This document shows, in pieces, positions 14,007-24,553 of a DNA stretch of 64,000 bases. Position 1 is the stretch's first letter. The number at the start of each line of letters is the position of its first letter. This stretch comes from a virus: IMG/VR virus record IMGVR_UViG_3300037156_000058, positions 1-64,000 of that record; one strand, 5' to 3'. The notes under the pieces are model-generated. The model saw nothing but the letters and a program-made list of their open reading frames with translations. It had not been told where the DNA came from and did not search any database. Made by a program: the position numbers and the translations under genes.

Positions 14007-17000
14007 TGCGCCACCATCCCGCCAACTACAGTACTGGCGGATACCAGCCACGACCCGGAGCCGTTGCCGAACGTGATCGTGCTGCCGTCTGAGAGGGTGA
14101 CGGTAACCACTCCAGTTGTATACGCCACGACCGCGGTCGTTGCTCCCGTGCCGTCCAATGCAGCAGGGGAGAAGGTCGTTACCTCCGGCTTCGTGGCGTC
14201 AGCCGTGTAGGAGTTTGTGGCGGTCGTGTAGTTGGCCGGAATCGACGGCATGGAATAGTAAATCCATGATCCCCCAGCGGTAAAAGCTGGACTCCCTGCT
14301 GCATTTGCCTCGGTGTTCGTCGGCCCATTGAATTTGACGATCACTTCTGAGCGTTGCCCCTTCATCGTGAATCCGGAGTTGGATGCAGAACTGACAGCAG
14401 GGAGGGACTGAAGGTACTCTACGATTGCCCCCGCGCCGCTGGGTGTAATATCATCCAGCACGAATGCGAATCGCGACGCCCCACTGGTATACATCACCCA
14501 AGTCCTTCGCATAGCTGTGACGCCTGCCGAGTAGGCCGCGCCACACACCATCGGGACCACCTGCCATGATCCGTTGTTACTCGCAGTTCCGAGCGTCGTC
14601 ACGTTGGTATTCCCGCCGCCTACCGTGTTTCCATCCACCGAAAGCGAATTGTGATTAATCGCGGCTGGCAGGTTGTAGCCGGGGTCCAGAAGGAACTGCT
14701 CTCCCTGTGAGGACAAAGTGAACGTACAGGTGTCGTTCTCGTGGTGCTGTTGAGTTCCGACTTCATGATTAGAAGAACCTTTCAGTCCGATGTATAAATC
14801 AGGGGTAGCCGTGTTAGTCTGCGATTTGATCGACCCCCATTGTGTTGAGGTGAGCAACGAAGGGCTTGGTAAGTTTACCTTGCTGATCGTGGTAGAAGGA
14901 TTGGATGAGCGCCACATCATTGCGTACTGCGCGTATGGCAGTACATCGGATAGTGTGGCCATCCAGCGGTTGCCGCCCATCACGCAGTTTAGCGGCGCGC
15001 AATATGTCGCGTTGGGCTGCTGCGCCGCATCCTCTAGGTACATGAACCAGTCAGCCATCCAGGTTAGTTGCGCGTTTCCAGTGCGCTGCCCAATGTCGAT
15101 CATCTGCGGAATCAATTGCACCAGAGGCTGAGAATCATTAAACGTGGTTAGCGCCGCCCCGTCCCAAAGCGTGTTGACGAAGTTCGCAACGTACTGGTAG
15201 TTTGTTGCGAAGAATCCGGGGTCGGCAGGGGAGTTTCCGACCAGCGTATTCGTGTTGATCCGCGCCCGAGCATAGACATCATAGGCTGTCGTTCCGTACT
15301 GAGCATAAAGAATCCCCTCGACATACCCGCCGTCTGGCATCCAGGTATAACCAGCCCACGTTAGTAATTGTGTGTCGATGGCAGAAAGCAGGATTTGCGC
15401 CGACGTGTTCACATAGGTAGTTGGCGCAGCATATCCACGAAGCGACTGAAGGCTGCTGTAGAGCGCCAATAAACAAACCCCACCACCTCCCTGCGTGATC
15501 ACCACACGATTAGGCCATGAGTGGTCGGAACCCGATCCGCTGGGGTCATTTGTCTTTGCATAGTAGAAATAGTTAACCGCGTTCTGGAGAAATACTTCAT
15601 ACTGTGCGCGCTGAGTCGGAGTAAGTGACGGGAAGAGAAGGTCGTACATCTGCGCGACAGGTAGAGCCGCATTGTTAAGTCCAGCGGGGAAACCGTCCCA
15701 GTATAGATTCACGGTATCCAGCGGAAGCTGGTTATAAAAATCCCCTTGGTTGGCCGTCGTGATGCCAGCGCTGTAAGCCGTCAGGTCCGAAGCAACTCCG
15801 CTCAACAGGTATCTGTAACCATAGTCCATAAACGCCATATTGCGAAACGATGGATTTCCCCCGTTGATCGTGTCGTAAGTTATCGCCCGAGTCACAGCAT
15901 CGGTGTAGTTTATGTACGCAGGGTTGATCCAACGTGCCTGAATAGCAGGAAGACCCGCCGCATTGAACTGTAGGTATGGGTGACCCGAATACCCGAAACT
16001 GATCTTGCCTGTGGCCGGATACGTCCCGCTGCTGGTGGAGTCGTACACCGTGGTAGCCCCTGAGTTGCACTTCAGCATGATAGCGGGGCTTCCTTGCGAT
16101 CCATTGGGAACTGCCACCGAAAGGCTTGTTGGGTTATTATAGGTGACCGTCCCTGAGATTCCCGAAAACGTGACCGTGCATGTTGAGTCGAACCCAGCTC
16201 CGGCGAACTGCACTGTAGCGTCTGCCGAGTTCGCGGGAGTCGGAGGCACCTCAAATGGCATGATCGAGTACAGGATCGGAGCGGAGTAGTAAATGCCGGG
16301 ATAGTACTCGCTGTCGATGTTGTTGCAGATCAGGTGTAGCCCGTACGTCGAGCCATTGGATTCGGTCGGTAACGCCACCGTAATCAGAGAAGTGCTGACG
16401 AAGCTGGGTGTGGCTGTCTGGACCGTACTCCCCTGCCCGATGCGAACCGAACAGCTTGCACCGGAGTTGAAATTCGTTCCGATCAGATTGATCGTCTGTC
16501 CGGTCTGAAAACTTCCGCCTGCCGCAGCCGGGGAGATGCTCGTGACCGTCGCAGGGGTTCCTCCTGTGACTCCAGCCGCCACGCGGATGTTCGTAAACAC
16601 ACCGCCGGTATCGTAGCGTGACCCGACACCACCAGTGGTTCCCAAAGTATAGAGAGAAACGTACTGGAAAGACTTTGCCTGGTAAGCCGATGGAATCGCC
16701 ACGGTGTAGGAGTAGTACGGGACGGACCCATTCTTGTAGTTATCCGCCATCATGTTGAACGTCAGGTTATTCGATCCGTCTCGAATGATCTGAATCGTCC
16801 ACTGCCAATTGGGGATCTGTGCCGATTCGTTCGCGCTCTGAGGCCAATTAAAGGACGTGTAAGCAGGGCCGAACGATGTCCCGAGTTGCTGGCCGACAAT
16901 CAAATTAGTCGTCGTTGCGTAGTTCACAGGCAGGTTGCCGAGCCACATGCCCATGAAAGGACCTCCATTCATGTTTGCGAAAATAGACACGTCCAATGCT

Positions 17001-17341
17001 CCCATTGACGCAATCGGGGCGGTCGTAAGCGCGATCCCAACAGTTCCAGCAAGGAGGTAGTCCACGTATGCGTAGTTGTGAGTCGGGTAGATATCAGCCT
17101 GAAACGTGAATGACTGAGTACCAACCGCGCATGGCATGGAGGCCGTCCCTACGCCACCTTGGGCGATGGTAGACATACCTGGAGAGGCCGACCCCGACCC
17201 TTGATATACCATCGCCGCTCCATCGCTGGATGCGAGTGTCCATTGCGCGGGGAGCGTGGCCGCGTCAAAGTGTTCTGAGCAGTAGTTGGCTGGCGTGGCC
17301 TGGCCATAGCAGACCGCGATACCAGCAAAAAACAACCACAT
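14003..17341 (-). CDS. Heparinase II/III-like polysaccharide lyase with signal peptide
   Basis: 1112 residues from ATG 17341, just after the previous stop (a TTG at 17365 is less likely). Begins MWLFFAGIAVCYGQA, a Sec-type signal. Residues about 25-260 are a lectin-like beta domain. Around 260-340 is an IPT/TIG immunoglobulin fold (VTSISPAAAGGSFQTGQTIN), followed by a helical barrel (SGSDHSWPNRVVITQGGGGV) and then the C-terminal lyase sandwich (EVGTQQHHENDTCTF, then LDPGYNLPAAINHNSLSVDG). The last two match heparinase II/III-like lyases. Likely a depolymerase acting on host capsule or exopolysaccharide. Confidence 0.75.
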   Translation of the reverse strand: MWLFFAGIAVCYGQATPANYCSEHFDAATLPAQWTLASSDGAAMVYQGSGSASPGMSTIAQGGVGTASMPCAVGTQSFTFQADIYPTHNYAYVDYLLAGTVGIALTTAPIASMGALDVSIFANMNGGPFMGMWLGNLPVNYATTTNLIVGQQLGTSFGPAYTSFNWPQSANESAQIPNWQWTIQIIRDGSNNLTFNMMADNYKNGSVPYYSYTVAIPSAYQAKSFQYVSLYTLGTTGGVGSRYDTGGVFTNIRVAAGVTGGTPATVTSISPAAAGGSFQTGQTINLIGTNFNSGASCSVRIGQGSTVQTATPSFVSTSLITVALPTESNGSTYGLHLICNNIDSEYYPGIYYSAPILYSIMPFEVPPTPANSADATVQFAGAGFDSTCTVTFSGISGTVTYNNPTSLSVAVPNGSQGSPAIMLKCNSGATTVYDSTSSGTYPATGKISFGYSGHPYLQFNAAGLPAIQARWINPAYINYTDAVTRAITYDTINGGNPSFRNMAFMDYGYRYLLSGVASDLTAYSAGITTANQGDFYNQLPLDTVNLYWDGFPAGLNNAALPVAQMYDLLFPSLTPTQRAQYEVFLQNAVNYFYYAKTNDPSGSGSDHSWPNRVVITQGGGGVCLLALYSSLQSLRGYAAPTTYVNTSAQILLSAIDTQLLTWAGYTWMPDGGYVEGILYAQYGTTAYDVYARARINTNTLVGNSPADPGFFATNYQYVANFVNTLWDGAALTTFNDSQPLVQLIPQMIDIGQRTGNAQLTWMADWFMYLEDAAQQPNATYCAPLNCVMGGNRWMATLSDVLPYAQYAMMWRSSNPSTTISKVNLPSPSLLTSTQWGSIKSQTNTATPDLYIGLKGSSNHEVGTQQHHENDTCTFTLSSQGEQFLLDPGYNLPAAINHNSLSVDGNTVGGGNTNVTTLGTASNNGSWQVVPMVCGAAYSAGVTAMRRTWVMYTSGASRFAFVLDDITPSGAGAIVEYLQSLPAVSSASNSGFTMKGQRSEVIVKFNGPTNTEANAAGSPAFTAGGSWIYYSMPSIPANYTTATNSYTADATKPEVTTFSPAALDGTGATTAVVAYTTGVVTVTLSDGSTITFGNGSGSWLVSASTVVGGMVAQ

Positions 17342-17343
17342 CT

Positions 17344-20172
17344 TTACTGGCACATGAAGCTCCAATGTCCGAGAATAGCGCTGGTTCCCCCGGAGGATGT
17401 CACTTTGACTCCTATGCGGTCGCCTTTAGTGATCGTTCCCGTACTGCTCGAATCAAGCAATATGACCCCTGCGGAAGTACCGGCGCTGATAGTTCCACTC
17501 ATAAGCGTTGTGTCTGATGTTCCAGTGGAGCCCATGTCCACAACCGATATAGTGGTGGTTACGCCACCTGTCTGTGTTCCTGCAAGGGTAAGTTGCAGGT
17601 ACGTGGCAGAACAACCACGCGGGAACGCCACAAAAGCATAAGGCTCCGTCCCATTGCTATATCCACCAAACGGAGCGTAGTAAGTAGTGCTTGCATTAGT
17701 TCCCTCAATCGCTCCCTGCACAATGAATGCCGAGCCGGACGCGGGGGTTATAGACACTCCGAATTCTGTTAGTGAAGGAACCGTCGCAGCGCCCGGCTCG
17801 AACTCCATATCAATATAATGCCCTTGACTAACCGATACGGTATGAGTTAGATCAGCATAGGCGGCAGGGCTTGTGTCTGTTGTTGCCGGGGTAACGGTTA
17901 GGGTTGTTCCAAGCCCGTTGTCATTCATCACCGGGTTTACCGTGAAGACGTTCGTGGGAGCCGTTGTGTGCGAGTACATTAAAGCCTGCATGGTTCCCGA
18001 GAAGGGAAGCGGCGTGGCGTACTCCAGTTCGGTGGGTCCACATCCACCGGAAAAGCCGCAATATGCAACCGTGCTGGCGGTCATGGCAAATGCTTTTGCA
18101 TTCGTCAAGACCGAAGTCATAAGCCCGCTGTCGGCTAAAAACTCCGCAGTTATGCCACTTATATTAGGAGTGCCCCCGGAATTTTGCTTAGCCGACGCAA
18201 ACCCCCACTGCGATCCTTGATCTTCATGCCAATACAATGCGTTTGATTGCGTATAAGAGCCTACTCCAGCATTGGGCTGCACTATCACTCCACCGGGAGA
18301 CGTTCCGTTTATGGCGCTTCCGAATCCGGATGCCGCACAATCTACATCAGCCCCGAATCGTAAAGATGAACCAGCATTAGCAGCAGGAAGTGATATCGCT
18401 ACGTTCCGAAAGTACCCGGCTGATGGCCATTGCAAAACTGACCCTGAGGCCTGACATGGCGACGACCCGCTTGCTGCGACAGTCCCTGGCCAATAATTCC
18501 CATTGCCGGAAAAAAGGTTTCCGTATCCGACAATACTCCCAGATGCCGTTGACGATGGCCCTGTAGCGCACGTCGGGCAGGCAATAGTGCCAGCTGAAGT
18601 GATCGGGCCGCCGGTGATTGGTCCGGTTGTGGCGACACTGGTTACGGTTCCAGACCCACCACCACCCCCATTCAAGAGTGTCCATGCCCCGGTCGCCACG
18701 GACGTGCAGGCGGGAGCAGCCGTTCCGCTGGCCGCTGCACACCAGTAATCGTTATGGTTTGTCGTGTCAGAGAACAGATCACCAGGGAGATTGCCCGTTA
18801 CGCTGCCCGGTGCAGCAGTGCCAAAGAATTTCTGAGCCAGAAGTGTTTTATCCGCCGCGCATGTACCGCTGGTTGTGATCGCACCGCCCGTTAGGCCGCC
18901 ATTGCAGGTGATGCTAGATATTCCGCTCCCGGCAGCCCCGGTTGCACCTGTAGCCCCGGTTGCACCTGTAGCGCCCGTGGCTCCATTAGCCCCGGTCTGA
19001 GAAATGTAGTAGTTCGCTCCATCCGGTGCGACCTCAACCAGAAATCGTGGGCACCCGCCGGCTGCGGTACAGACTGCAATCGGACCATAAGCGGCTTGCC
19101 CGTTCGCCGTCGCTCCATTCAACCCCACGGCTAAAGTCTGCGTCTGCGACTGATTCATGATCGCCAGCTTGCAATTCGTTCCGCCGAGGGTGATAGCCGA
19201 CGCAGGGAGTGAGAACGTAAGGCCGCTGCCTGAGAAGGGAATCGTAGACCCGCAGTCCGATGCCTGCGCCGTGTAGTTGGTGGTCTGCACAGCCTCAACC
19301 GCCGTGGCAATCCCCTGCGGCCCAGCGGGGCCGACGCTGAGAATGTTGAATTGAGTCCCGTCATAGCCGAGGTTGTAAAGATTCCCTGTTCCGGCTCCGA
19401 CCGTAATCGTGTTGAGGGCCAGAGGAGCACCCGCGCTGTAGATATTCTTCGCTCCCAGCGTCGATATATCGAGCGTGGCCGCGCCGCTGTTGTTCACGTC
19501 AACCTTCAGGCTCACGGTCATGCCTGCCGTATAGGATGTAAGGGCTGGTGACGGCGTGCAGGTATAAGTAGTCGCGCTGGATGATGCTGTTTGGCAGTAG
19601 GTGCCGCCTGTGACGGAACCCCCTCCCCCACTCAGCACCTGATAGTTCGCGCCGTCGCTGAAAACCTGTTTGCTGGTGTGTGCGGGAACCGTCAACACGC
19701 TGCCGCTGATGTCTGCTGTTGGGCCACCATAGAACGTGCTCGTGGTCGCGGTGACTGTGAGAGAGCCCGCGCCGATATTGTTCACTACTACAAACCAGCC
19801 CGCCGCGAATCCCGTCGTGCCGGCCTGCGCGATGGTCCACGCCGCTGCCGTGTTCGTGGTCAGGGATGTACCGCAGTCGCCCGTCACAATTGGGTAGGAA
19901 CCATTGTGCGCGGCAGTGGCAAGCGTTTCGGATGCCGCTGGAGTTGTCGTGCCCGTCGCTACCGAAATACCGCACGATCCGCTAACCGAGGTCACTGTAC
20001 CTGCCGTTGGCGTTGCCCATGAGCATGGCGGCGCCGTTCCGCCAGAATTTGCCTTCAAGACTTGGTTCGTCGTAGCGGAGTTTGTAACGCTCTCGCATGG
20101 ACCTGGATTCTGTGCCATCGCAAGAGCGGATCCGAAGGCCATGAGGGCCAGGAGAATTATTAACCGTTTCAT
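17344..20172 (-). CDS. Tail-fibre-like protein with signal peptide and collagen-like segment
   Basis: 942 residues. ATGA overlap with the preceding gene. The N terminus MKRLIILLALMAFGSALAMA then Q is a textbook signal peptide. The body is Gly/Thr/Ser/Ala-rich beta repeats of fibre type. A collagen-like GAT repeat (GATGATGATGATGATGAAG) lies near residue 400, and TSVATTGPITGGPITSAGTI matches phage fibre repeats. C-terminal domain may bind receptor. A cleavable export signal on a phage fibre is unexpected. Confidence 0.65.
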   Translation of the reverse strand: MKRLIILLALMAFGSALAMAQNPGPCESVTNSATTNQVLKANSGGTAPPCSWATPTAGTVTSVSGSCGISVATGTTTPAASETLATAAHNGSYPIVTGDCGTSLTTNTAAAWTIAQAGTTGFAAGWFVVVNNIGAGSLTVTATTSTFYGGPTADISGSVLTVPAHTSKQVFSDGANYQVLSGGGGSVTGGTYCQTASSSATTYTCTPSPALTSYTAGMTVSLKVDVNNSGAATLDISTLGAKNIYSAGAPLALNTITVGAGTGNLYNLGYDGTQFNILSVGPAGPQGIATAVEAVQTTNYTAQASDCGSTIPFSGSGLTFSLPASAITLGGTNCKLAIMNQSQTQTLAVGLNGATANGQAAYGPIAVCTAAGGCPRFLVEVAPDGANYYISQTGANGATGATGATGATGATGAAGSGISSITCNGGLTGGAITTSGTCAADKTLLAQKFFGTAAPGSVTGNLPGDLFSDTTNHNDYWCAAASGTAAPACTSVATGAWTLLNGGGGGSGTVTSVATTGPITGGPITSAGTIACPTCATGPSSTASGSIVGYGNLFSGNGNYWPGTVAASGSSPCQASGSVLQWPSAGYFRNVAISLPAANAGSSLRFGADVDCAASGFGSAINGTSPGGVIVQPNAGVGSYTQSNALYWHEDQGSQWGFASAKQNSGGTPNISGITAEFLADSGLMTSVLTNAKAFAMTASTVAYCGFSGGCGPTELEYATPLPFSGTMQALMYSHTTAPTNVFTVNPVMNDNGLGTTLTVTPATTDTSPAAYADLTHTVSVSQGHYIDMEFEPGAATVPSLTEFGVSITPASGSAFIVQGAIEGTNASTTYYAPFGGYSNGTEPYAFVAFPRGCSATYLQLTLAGTQTGGVTTTISVVDMGSTGTSDTTLMSGTISAGTSAGVILLDSSSTGTITKGDRIGVKVTSSGGTSAILGHWSFMCQ

Positions 20173-20552
20173 CGAGTGGCCTTAATCACAGGAACATCGC
20201 CCGCGGCGAAAGTCGAGATCAGGACGCGGCGAAACGGAGAAGCGCCGGAATCAGTGTAGGCTCCGTTGCCGGTCGTCAGTCCGATTGTGGCAATCGTCAG
20301 GTACTGAGCAGCAACGTCATTCCCTGCTACTTGCACCTCCACCACGGAACCATTCGGGCACCTAGAGACATTGAACGTAATCGGATACTGCCCCGCATCG
20401 TGATATCCCTTCGAGAACGAGATCGACGCAGATCCGGAGACAATCGTTTCCGTGCCGTCGAGGAGCGTTAGACTCTGCCCCGCTTCGAGACTGGCGATGT
20501 TGAGGCCAGCGCCTCCTGTGTTTGAGCCGGATTGAGGGGTGCTGTAGAGCAT
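20169..20552 (-). CDS. 127-residue beta-structured virion protein
   Basis: ATGA-coupled to both neighbours. Alternating strands (GQSLTLLDGTETIVSGSASI, QYPITFNVSRCPNGSVVEVQ) suggest a small beta sandwich, perhaps an attachment or tail-associated protein. No family name. Confidence 0.55.
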   Translation of the reverse strand: MLYSTPQSGSNTGGAGLNIASLEAGQSLTLLDGTETIVSGSASISFSKGYHDAGQYPITFNVSRCPNGSVVEVQVAGNDVAAQYLTIATIGLTTGNGAYTDSGASPFRRVLISTFAAGDVPVIKATR

Positions 20553-22021
20553 TATTTTTTCTCCTTTATATTTGGGGCAATCTGCCCAATACGGCCTGTC
20601 GTTGGGCGCCGCAGTGTCCTGCCTGTTTGGTTGACGCCCTTCGCGAGTGCTGCCTGCGCAACTGGATCGGCTGCAATTTCCGGCAATATAAGGCCAGCCG
20701 CTGCTCCGAGAGGGCCAAACTCGTGACCGCCATAAAGAGCGGCCGCCAGCGCCCCGGTTCTAGCCGTACCGCGGTTGAATACGCGGGGAAGAAGCGACGG
20801 TCGCAGGGCGTTCATCTGCGATGCGCGCTCAACGGGAATGCCGCTCGATATCCGCTGATTAAGTTCCGCGCCTTCAGGCGCAACTCGGTCAAGTTCCGTA
20901 TCCATCGCGTTGTATGCGCCGCGTGCGGTAGGCATGTCGATGATGCCGGGATGAAGTTGGTTCCAGGTAGTGAAGTCTTTCCCAAATTCGGTTTTCATCC
21001 TGCGAAGTTGGGCTGGGTCTTGAAAGGCTGAGATTTTAATAGGGCCGGATGGTCCAATTGTTCCAGGCGGAGGCGTGTTTATCGGACCAACGTCGCCCGC
21101 GAAATTCTGTCCGGGATCAGTCAACTGTTGACGCATCTGCTGCAACTCAGGGACACGCCCCCTGCCGAACGGAGGAGCATATGTGCTGTTCCCTGCCTGC
21201 GCCTGCGTGATGCGTGCGTCGATCACGTCACGGGCTGGCGTAAGGCTTCCCTGCGCGGAAGAGTTGGCGTACACCTGGTCAACTTGCCCCGTAAGGTCGT
21301 TCACTCTTTGTCGCGCACGAGCTTCAATTGTTCCAGGACGAATCGCTCCACCCGTTTCGTCGAGCGCAAAACGACCGGGAGTTTTCCCGAACATCTTATC
21401 GGCCAATTTTATCTTTAGGGCGTGCTCCATCAAAGGCTCTGCCGTTCGCATCAGGCCAGCGCCTGTTCCGCGTGAAATCTCAGGAGCAGCCACCGTGGAG
21501 ATTAAACCGGCTCCGGACCCCAATCCGCCAGCCACGTCCCCGCTACCGATTTGATCGCCAGCGTTGGCAGCGGCAGGGCCGACAAGGGGAATCATTCCCG
21601 CCAGTCCGTGGCCGAATGCTGACGACGCACGCTCAACTCCGTTCATACCGCTGAATTCGCCTTTGCCTTGTGCCGCCTGTTTCGCCTTTGAAAATTGGTC
21701 TATCTGCGGGTCGATCAGGTGAGTTCCGAGGGTGCGCGATAGTCCGATATTTGGGTCCAGCGCTTCTTTACCCATTTCGATTATTCCCGGAACTGGGTTG
21801 ACGGCACTGGCGAAATTTGAGACGAATCGCTCAGTTGGGCCTGATCCTTCGGTGCCAGGAGTCAGACTGAGCGGCTTATCTGGTACGGAGCCGCCTTCAC
21901 GTTTCGCAGCCAATGCGGTCAACGGGTCTTGACTTACTCCCGACGTAGAAACAGGTGCACCGGTAGCAGCCCCTCCATTTGAGGCACGCTGTGCGGCGAG
22001 CTGTTCCAGTCGGTCGGCCAT
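20552..22021 (-). CDS. 489-residue internal-virion/ejection-like protein
   Basis: Low-complexity N terminus (LEQLAAQRASNGGAATGAP), then Gly/Ala-rich hydrophobic helices (GHGLAGMIPLVGPAAANAGD, GLGSGAGLISTVAAPEIS) and a helical core with Arg/Gln-rich segments. Glycine/alanine-rich long proteins next to tail genes are typical of ejected internal proteins of short-tailed phages. Assignment is by context. Confidence 0.5.
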   Translation of the reverse strand: MADRLEQLAAQRASNGGAATGAPVSTSGVSQDPLTALAAKREGGSVPDKPLSLTPGTEGSGPTERFVSNFASAVNPVPGIIEMGKEALDPNIGLSRTLGTHLIDPQIDQFSKAKQAAQGKGEFSGMNGVERASSAFGHGLAGMIPLVGPAAANAGDQIGSGDVAGGLGSGAGLISTVAAPEISRGTGAGLMRTAEPLMEHALKIKLADKMFGKTPGRFALDETGGAIRPGTIEARARQRVNDLTGQVDQVYANSSAQGSLTPARDVIDARITQAQAGNSTYAPPFGRGRVPELQQMRQQLTDPGQNFAGDVGPINTPPPGTIGPSGPIKISAFQDPAQLRRMKTEFGKDFTTWNQLHPGIIDMPTARGAYNAMDTELDRVAPEGAELNQRISSGIPVERASQMNALRPSLLPRVFNRGTARTGALAAALYGGHEFGPLGAAAGLILPEIAADPVAQAALAKGVNQTGRTLRRPTTGRIGQIAPNIKEKK

Positions 22022-23749
22022 TTAGTACGTCCACCCGTCTTCGGTAAGCATCTTCTTTGCTTTCGCCGGATCGTTGCCAGTCATGTCCAGATAATGCTCC
22101 ATCGTAGACTGGCTGGGAACCCGATCCGGCCCGTCATCGGTAGATCCCTGATACTTCGCCTCACTTCGTGCCTTAACGACGTCCTCAGACAGCCGGGAAC
22201 GGCCAAGATCGACCATCTGTTTCATCTGCGGAGCGGTCAGTGTCAACCCAGCGAGATAGCCGTCTTTGTCGAACTTAGCCTTCATGCCCTGGAGCCACGG
22301 CCGAGATTTTTCAGCTTCCGAGATAATCGCCTGATTGATGCGCGCGCCCTTCGCGAGTCCCATTGTCATGCCAAGATGATTTGCCAGCAACGAGAGCATG
22401 GCTTGCTGGTCGTGGTTTTTCACGGCATCGTCGTAATTCTTCGTCATCACATTGACGCGCTCTGCGGAGTCCATCGCGGGAGTGAACGCCTTGAATGCGG
22501 CGGCCTTGACGCCCTGCTCGTCCTTATGTGTCCGGTTGGCCTGTGCTAATTCGGATGTCTGCTTGCGGAGTTCGGCCGTCTGTTTTCGGTTTTCGTTGGT
22601 GCCGAAAGCAGACTCTTCGCCCTGAAGCAACTTATCTGTGCGGTCGAAGTCTTTTTGCGTGGCGTCGGCAGGCAGAACGTAATGCGCCGGAAGCGCGGCG
22701 CCGGGATGAAGCACCTGGTAGCGTGCGGTCATTGCCTGATTGATCTGATCCACGCGCGGACCAAGTGGCTTATCCCCCTCGGTAACGGTGGCTGGCTTGG
22801 CTGCATTTTCAGCCTTTATGAATTCAACCGGATCTTTGTCTTTGTTCTCCGGACGTGCCTGCCACGCCTCGAACGGAGTCTTGGGCGCCGCATCAGGCTT
22901 GGCTTTCCCGGCCTGAAGTACCTGTTTTACCGCCGGATCAAGATTGGGGTCGTTCGGGCCGTGAATCTTGCCGAGAGCGTCACGATATCCGATATAGCTT
23001 CCATCTCCAGCCTTGAAAAACTCCTCGTCGTGAGGCTTACCTACTGGATTCCTTAACGCATCGGTTTCCGCCTGCTCGTGCCCAGTCTGAGCCGCTTCGT
23101 GCTCTTGTTTCGCCACAGATTCATTCGCGCCCTGCTCAGACTTCGCGGCACTCTCCGCGTCAGCCACAACGCCCTGGTGGTAGCCTTCGGTCCCCGGCAA
23201 TGCAGCCTCAAGTCCGGGAGTAGCGAACCTTCCAACCGCGTCAAGTACCTGCAACGGAATCCGAGCCCACGGATTATGAATCTGGCCGATACCACTACGG
23301 CCAGTGTCGGCATGAGTGTGCGCCTGATCGCCATGGAGCGGTGCTTTCGTCACCCGCGATAATTCGTCGTACATCGGCGTAGACGGAGGTTGAAACTTCG
23401 CGGGAACTGGGATAGAGCCAGCGACTGCTGGTTTTGCTGCTGCCTGTGAAACCGGAATAGTACCGGGAGCCGTGATTCCTTCAGGCATCCCCATCGGCGC
23501 GGATTGGCGCTGCGGAAGCGGAATTGCGCCAGTGTCCGGAGCGGGGGCCGCGCCAGATTGCAGCGGAATAGAGCCCTGTACCGGACCCTCAGACGGAGGA
23601 GCGGAAGTATCGCCGGGACGGAGCGTACCCGTCATTGCGATGTGACGATCCACGCCCTGCATGAGCGCGTCTTTCGCGTGCGGGGTCAGGCGAATCAGTT
23701 CGTCCGCTATCGGGTTTCCGGTTTGCGTCTCCTGCGGATATGTGGTCAT
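22022..23749 (-). CDS. 575-residue internal-virion-like protein
   Basis: Start ATG 23749 (MTTYPQETQTGNPIADELIR) preferred over TTG 23773, which overlaps the previous gene. N-terminal 150 residues are Pro/Gly/Ala-rich with repeated SIPL/GSIPV motifs. The rest is helical and highly charged with Gln/Lys/Glu-rich coiled coils (NRKQTAELRKQTSELAQANR). Likely an internal core or ejection protein by size and position. Adjacent to 20552 without a gap. Confidence 0.5.
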   Translation of the reverse strand: MTTYPQETQTGNPIADELIRLTPHAKDALMQGVDRHIAMTGTLRPGDTSAPPSEGPVQGSIPLQSGAAPAPDTGAIPLPQRQSAPMGMPEGITAPGTIPVSQAAAKPAVAGSIPVPAKFQPPSTPMYDELSRVTKAPLHGDQAHTHADTGRSGIGQIHNPWARIPLQVLDAVGRFATPGLEAALPGTEGYHQGVVADAESAAKSEQGANESVAKQEHEAAQTGHEQAETDALRNPVGKPHDEEFFKAGDGSYIGYRDALGKIHGPNDPNLDPAVKQVLQAGKAKPDAAPKTPFEAWQARPENKDKDPVEFIKAENAAKPATVTEGDKPLGPRVDQINQAMTARYQVLHPGAALPAHYVLPADATQKDFDRTDKLLQGEESAFGTNENRKQTAELRKQTSELAQANRTHKDEQGVKAAAFKAFTPAMDSAERVNVMTKNYDDAVKNHDQQAMLSLLANHLGMTMGLAKGARINQAIISEAEKSRPWLQGMKAKFDKDGYLAGLTLTAPQMKQMVDLGRSRLSEDVVKARSEAKYQGSTDDGPDRVPSQSTMEHYLDMTGNDPAKAKKMLTEDGWTY

Positions 23750-23754
23750 CGCGG

Positions 23755-23982
23755 TCAGAAATAATCCTGCCAATTTGTCTTAAAAATCCCGTTGGGAGAT
23801 GCGTCTTCCTGCTGCTGTGGGCCTGTAGGCTGCTTATTCACGGGCATTCCAGCAAGTAGAGCTCCCCTGTAATTGTCTTGCTGCGGAGGGTACTGAACCT
23901 GAGAACCAAAAACGTCTGGCAAAAACGCATGGAGTCCAGATTGAATGGCACCAGGGAGCAATGTTCCAAGTAAAGAGGCCAT
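23755..23982 (-). CDS. 75-residue small virion-region protein
   Basis: Begins MASLLGTLLPGAIQSGLHAF (amphipathic helix), then Pro/Gln-rich, ending NWQDYF. Sits 2 nt after the previous gene. Unknown function, likely a structural partner of the long proteins downstream. Confidence 0.55.
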   Translation of the reverse strand: MASLLGTLLPGAIQSGLHAFLPDVFGSQVQYPPQQDNYRGALLAGMPVNKQPTGPQQQEDASPNGIFKTNWQDYF

Positions 23983-23984
23983 AT

Positions 23985-24542
23985 TTATTTACCCTTCTTG
24001 AATCCAGCCGCTGAGGTTGCCGCACCACTCAACGCCCCAGTAATGTTATTGAAGGCGTCCCAAGAAGCGTTCTCTTCCCCCGTGTTAGCCTGGACCAAAG
24101 GCGCGACTTCCCCGAGCGCGTTATTCGCCCCGCCAACATCAGTCCCGTAAATCCCCTGGAGTCCAGACAATCCAGCCTGCTGTTCTTTCGCCTTCAGTTC
24201 CGCGTTCTGAGCGTCGATATCCTGACCTGTTCGCGCCAGAGCCTCGGTGCCGGAGCGTGCGGAATCTGCGATTGCTGCCGCCGGAGTACCTGCGTTGCGA
24301 GTCCTGCCAGCTAGTAAAGCCCCGCGTCCCGTCGCTCCAGCCGTAGCGCCACCGGCCGTTTCCATCGCGTGCGTGTTCATCGACGCGAGATCGGTTGGCG
24401 CGAACCCGGCGGGGTGCGCTGCCTCGGTGGTAAGTTGCGGCATGAGAGACGAGAATATCCCGTTGGATTTTCCCGTGAGGGCGTTGGAATTTGTCTGCGC
24501 GGTAGCCGAAGCTGCCTGCGCGGGGTCACTGCCTCTTCCCAC
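23985..24542 (-). CDS. 185-residue Ala/Gly-rich virion protein
   Basis: Rich in Ala, Thr and Gly with helical segments (QDIDAQNAELKAKEQQAGLS) and a C-terminal SGAATSAAGFKKGK. Resembles small internal or ejection proteins of short-tailed phages in composition. No family recognised. Confidence 0.55.
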   Translation of the reverse strand: MGRGSDPAQAASATAQTNSNALTGKSNGIFSSLMPQLTTEAAHPAGFAPTDLASMNTHAMETAGGATAGATGRGALLAGRTRNAGTPAAAIADSARSGTEALARTGQDIDAQNAELKAKEQQAGLSGLQGIYGTDVGGANNALGEVAPLVQANTGEENASWDAFNNITGALSGAATSAAGFKKGK

Positions 24543-24553
24543 TTTTCACCCCC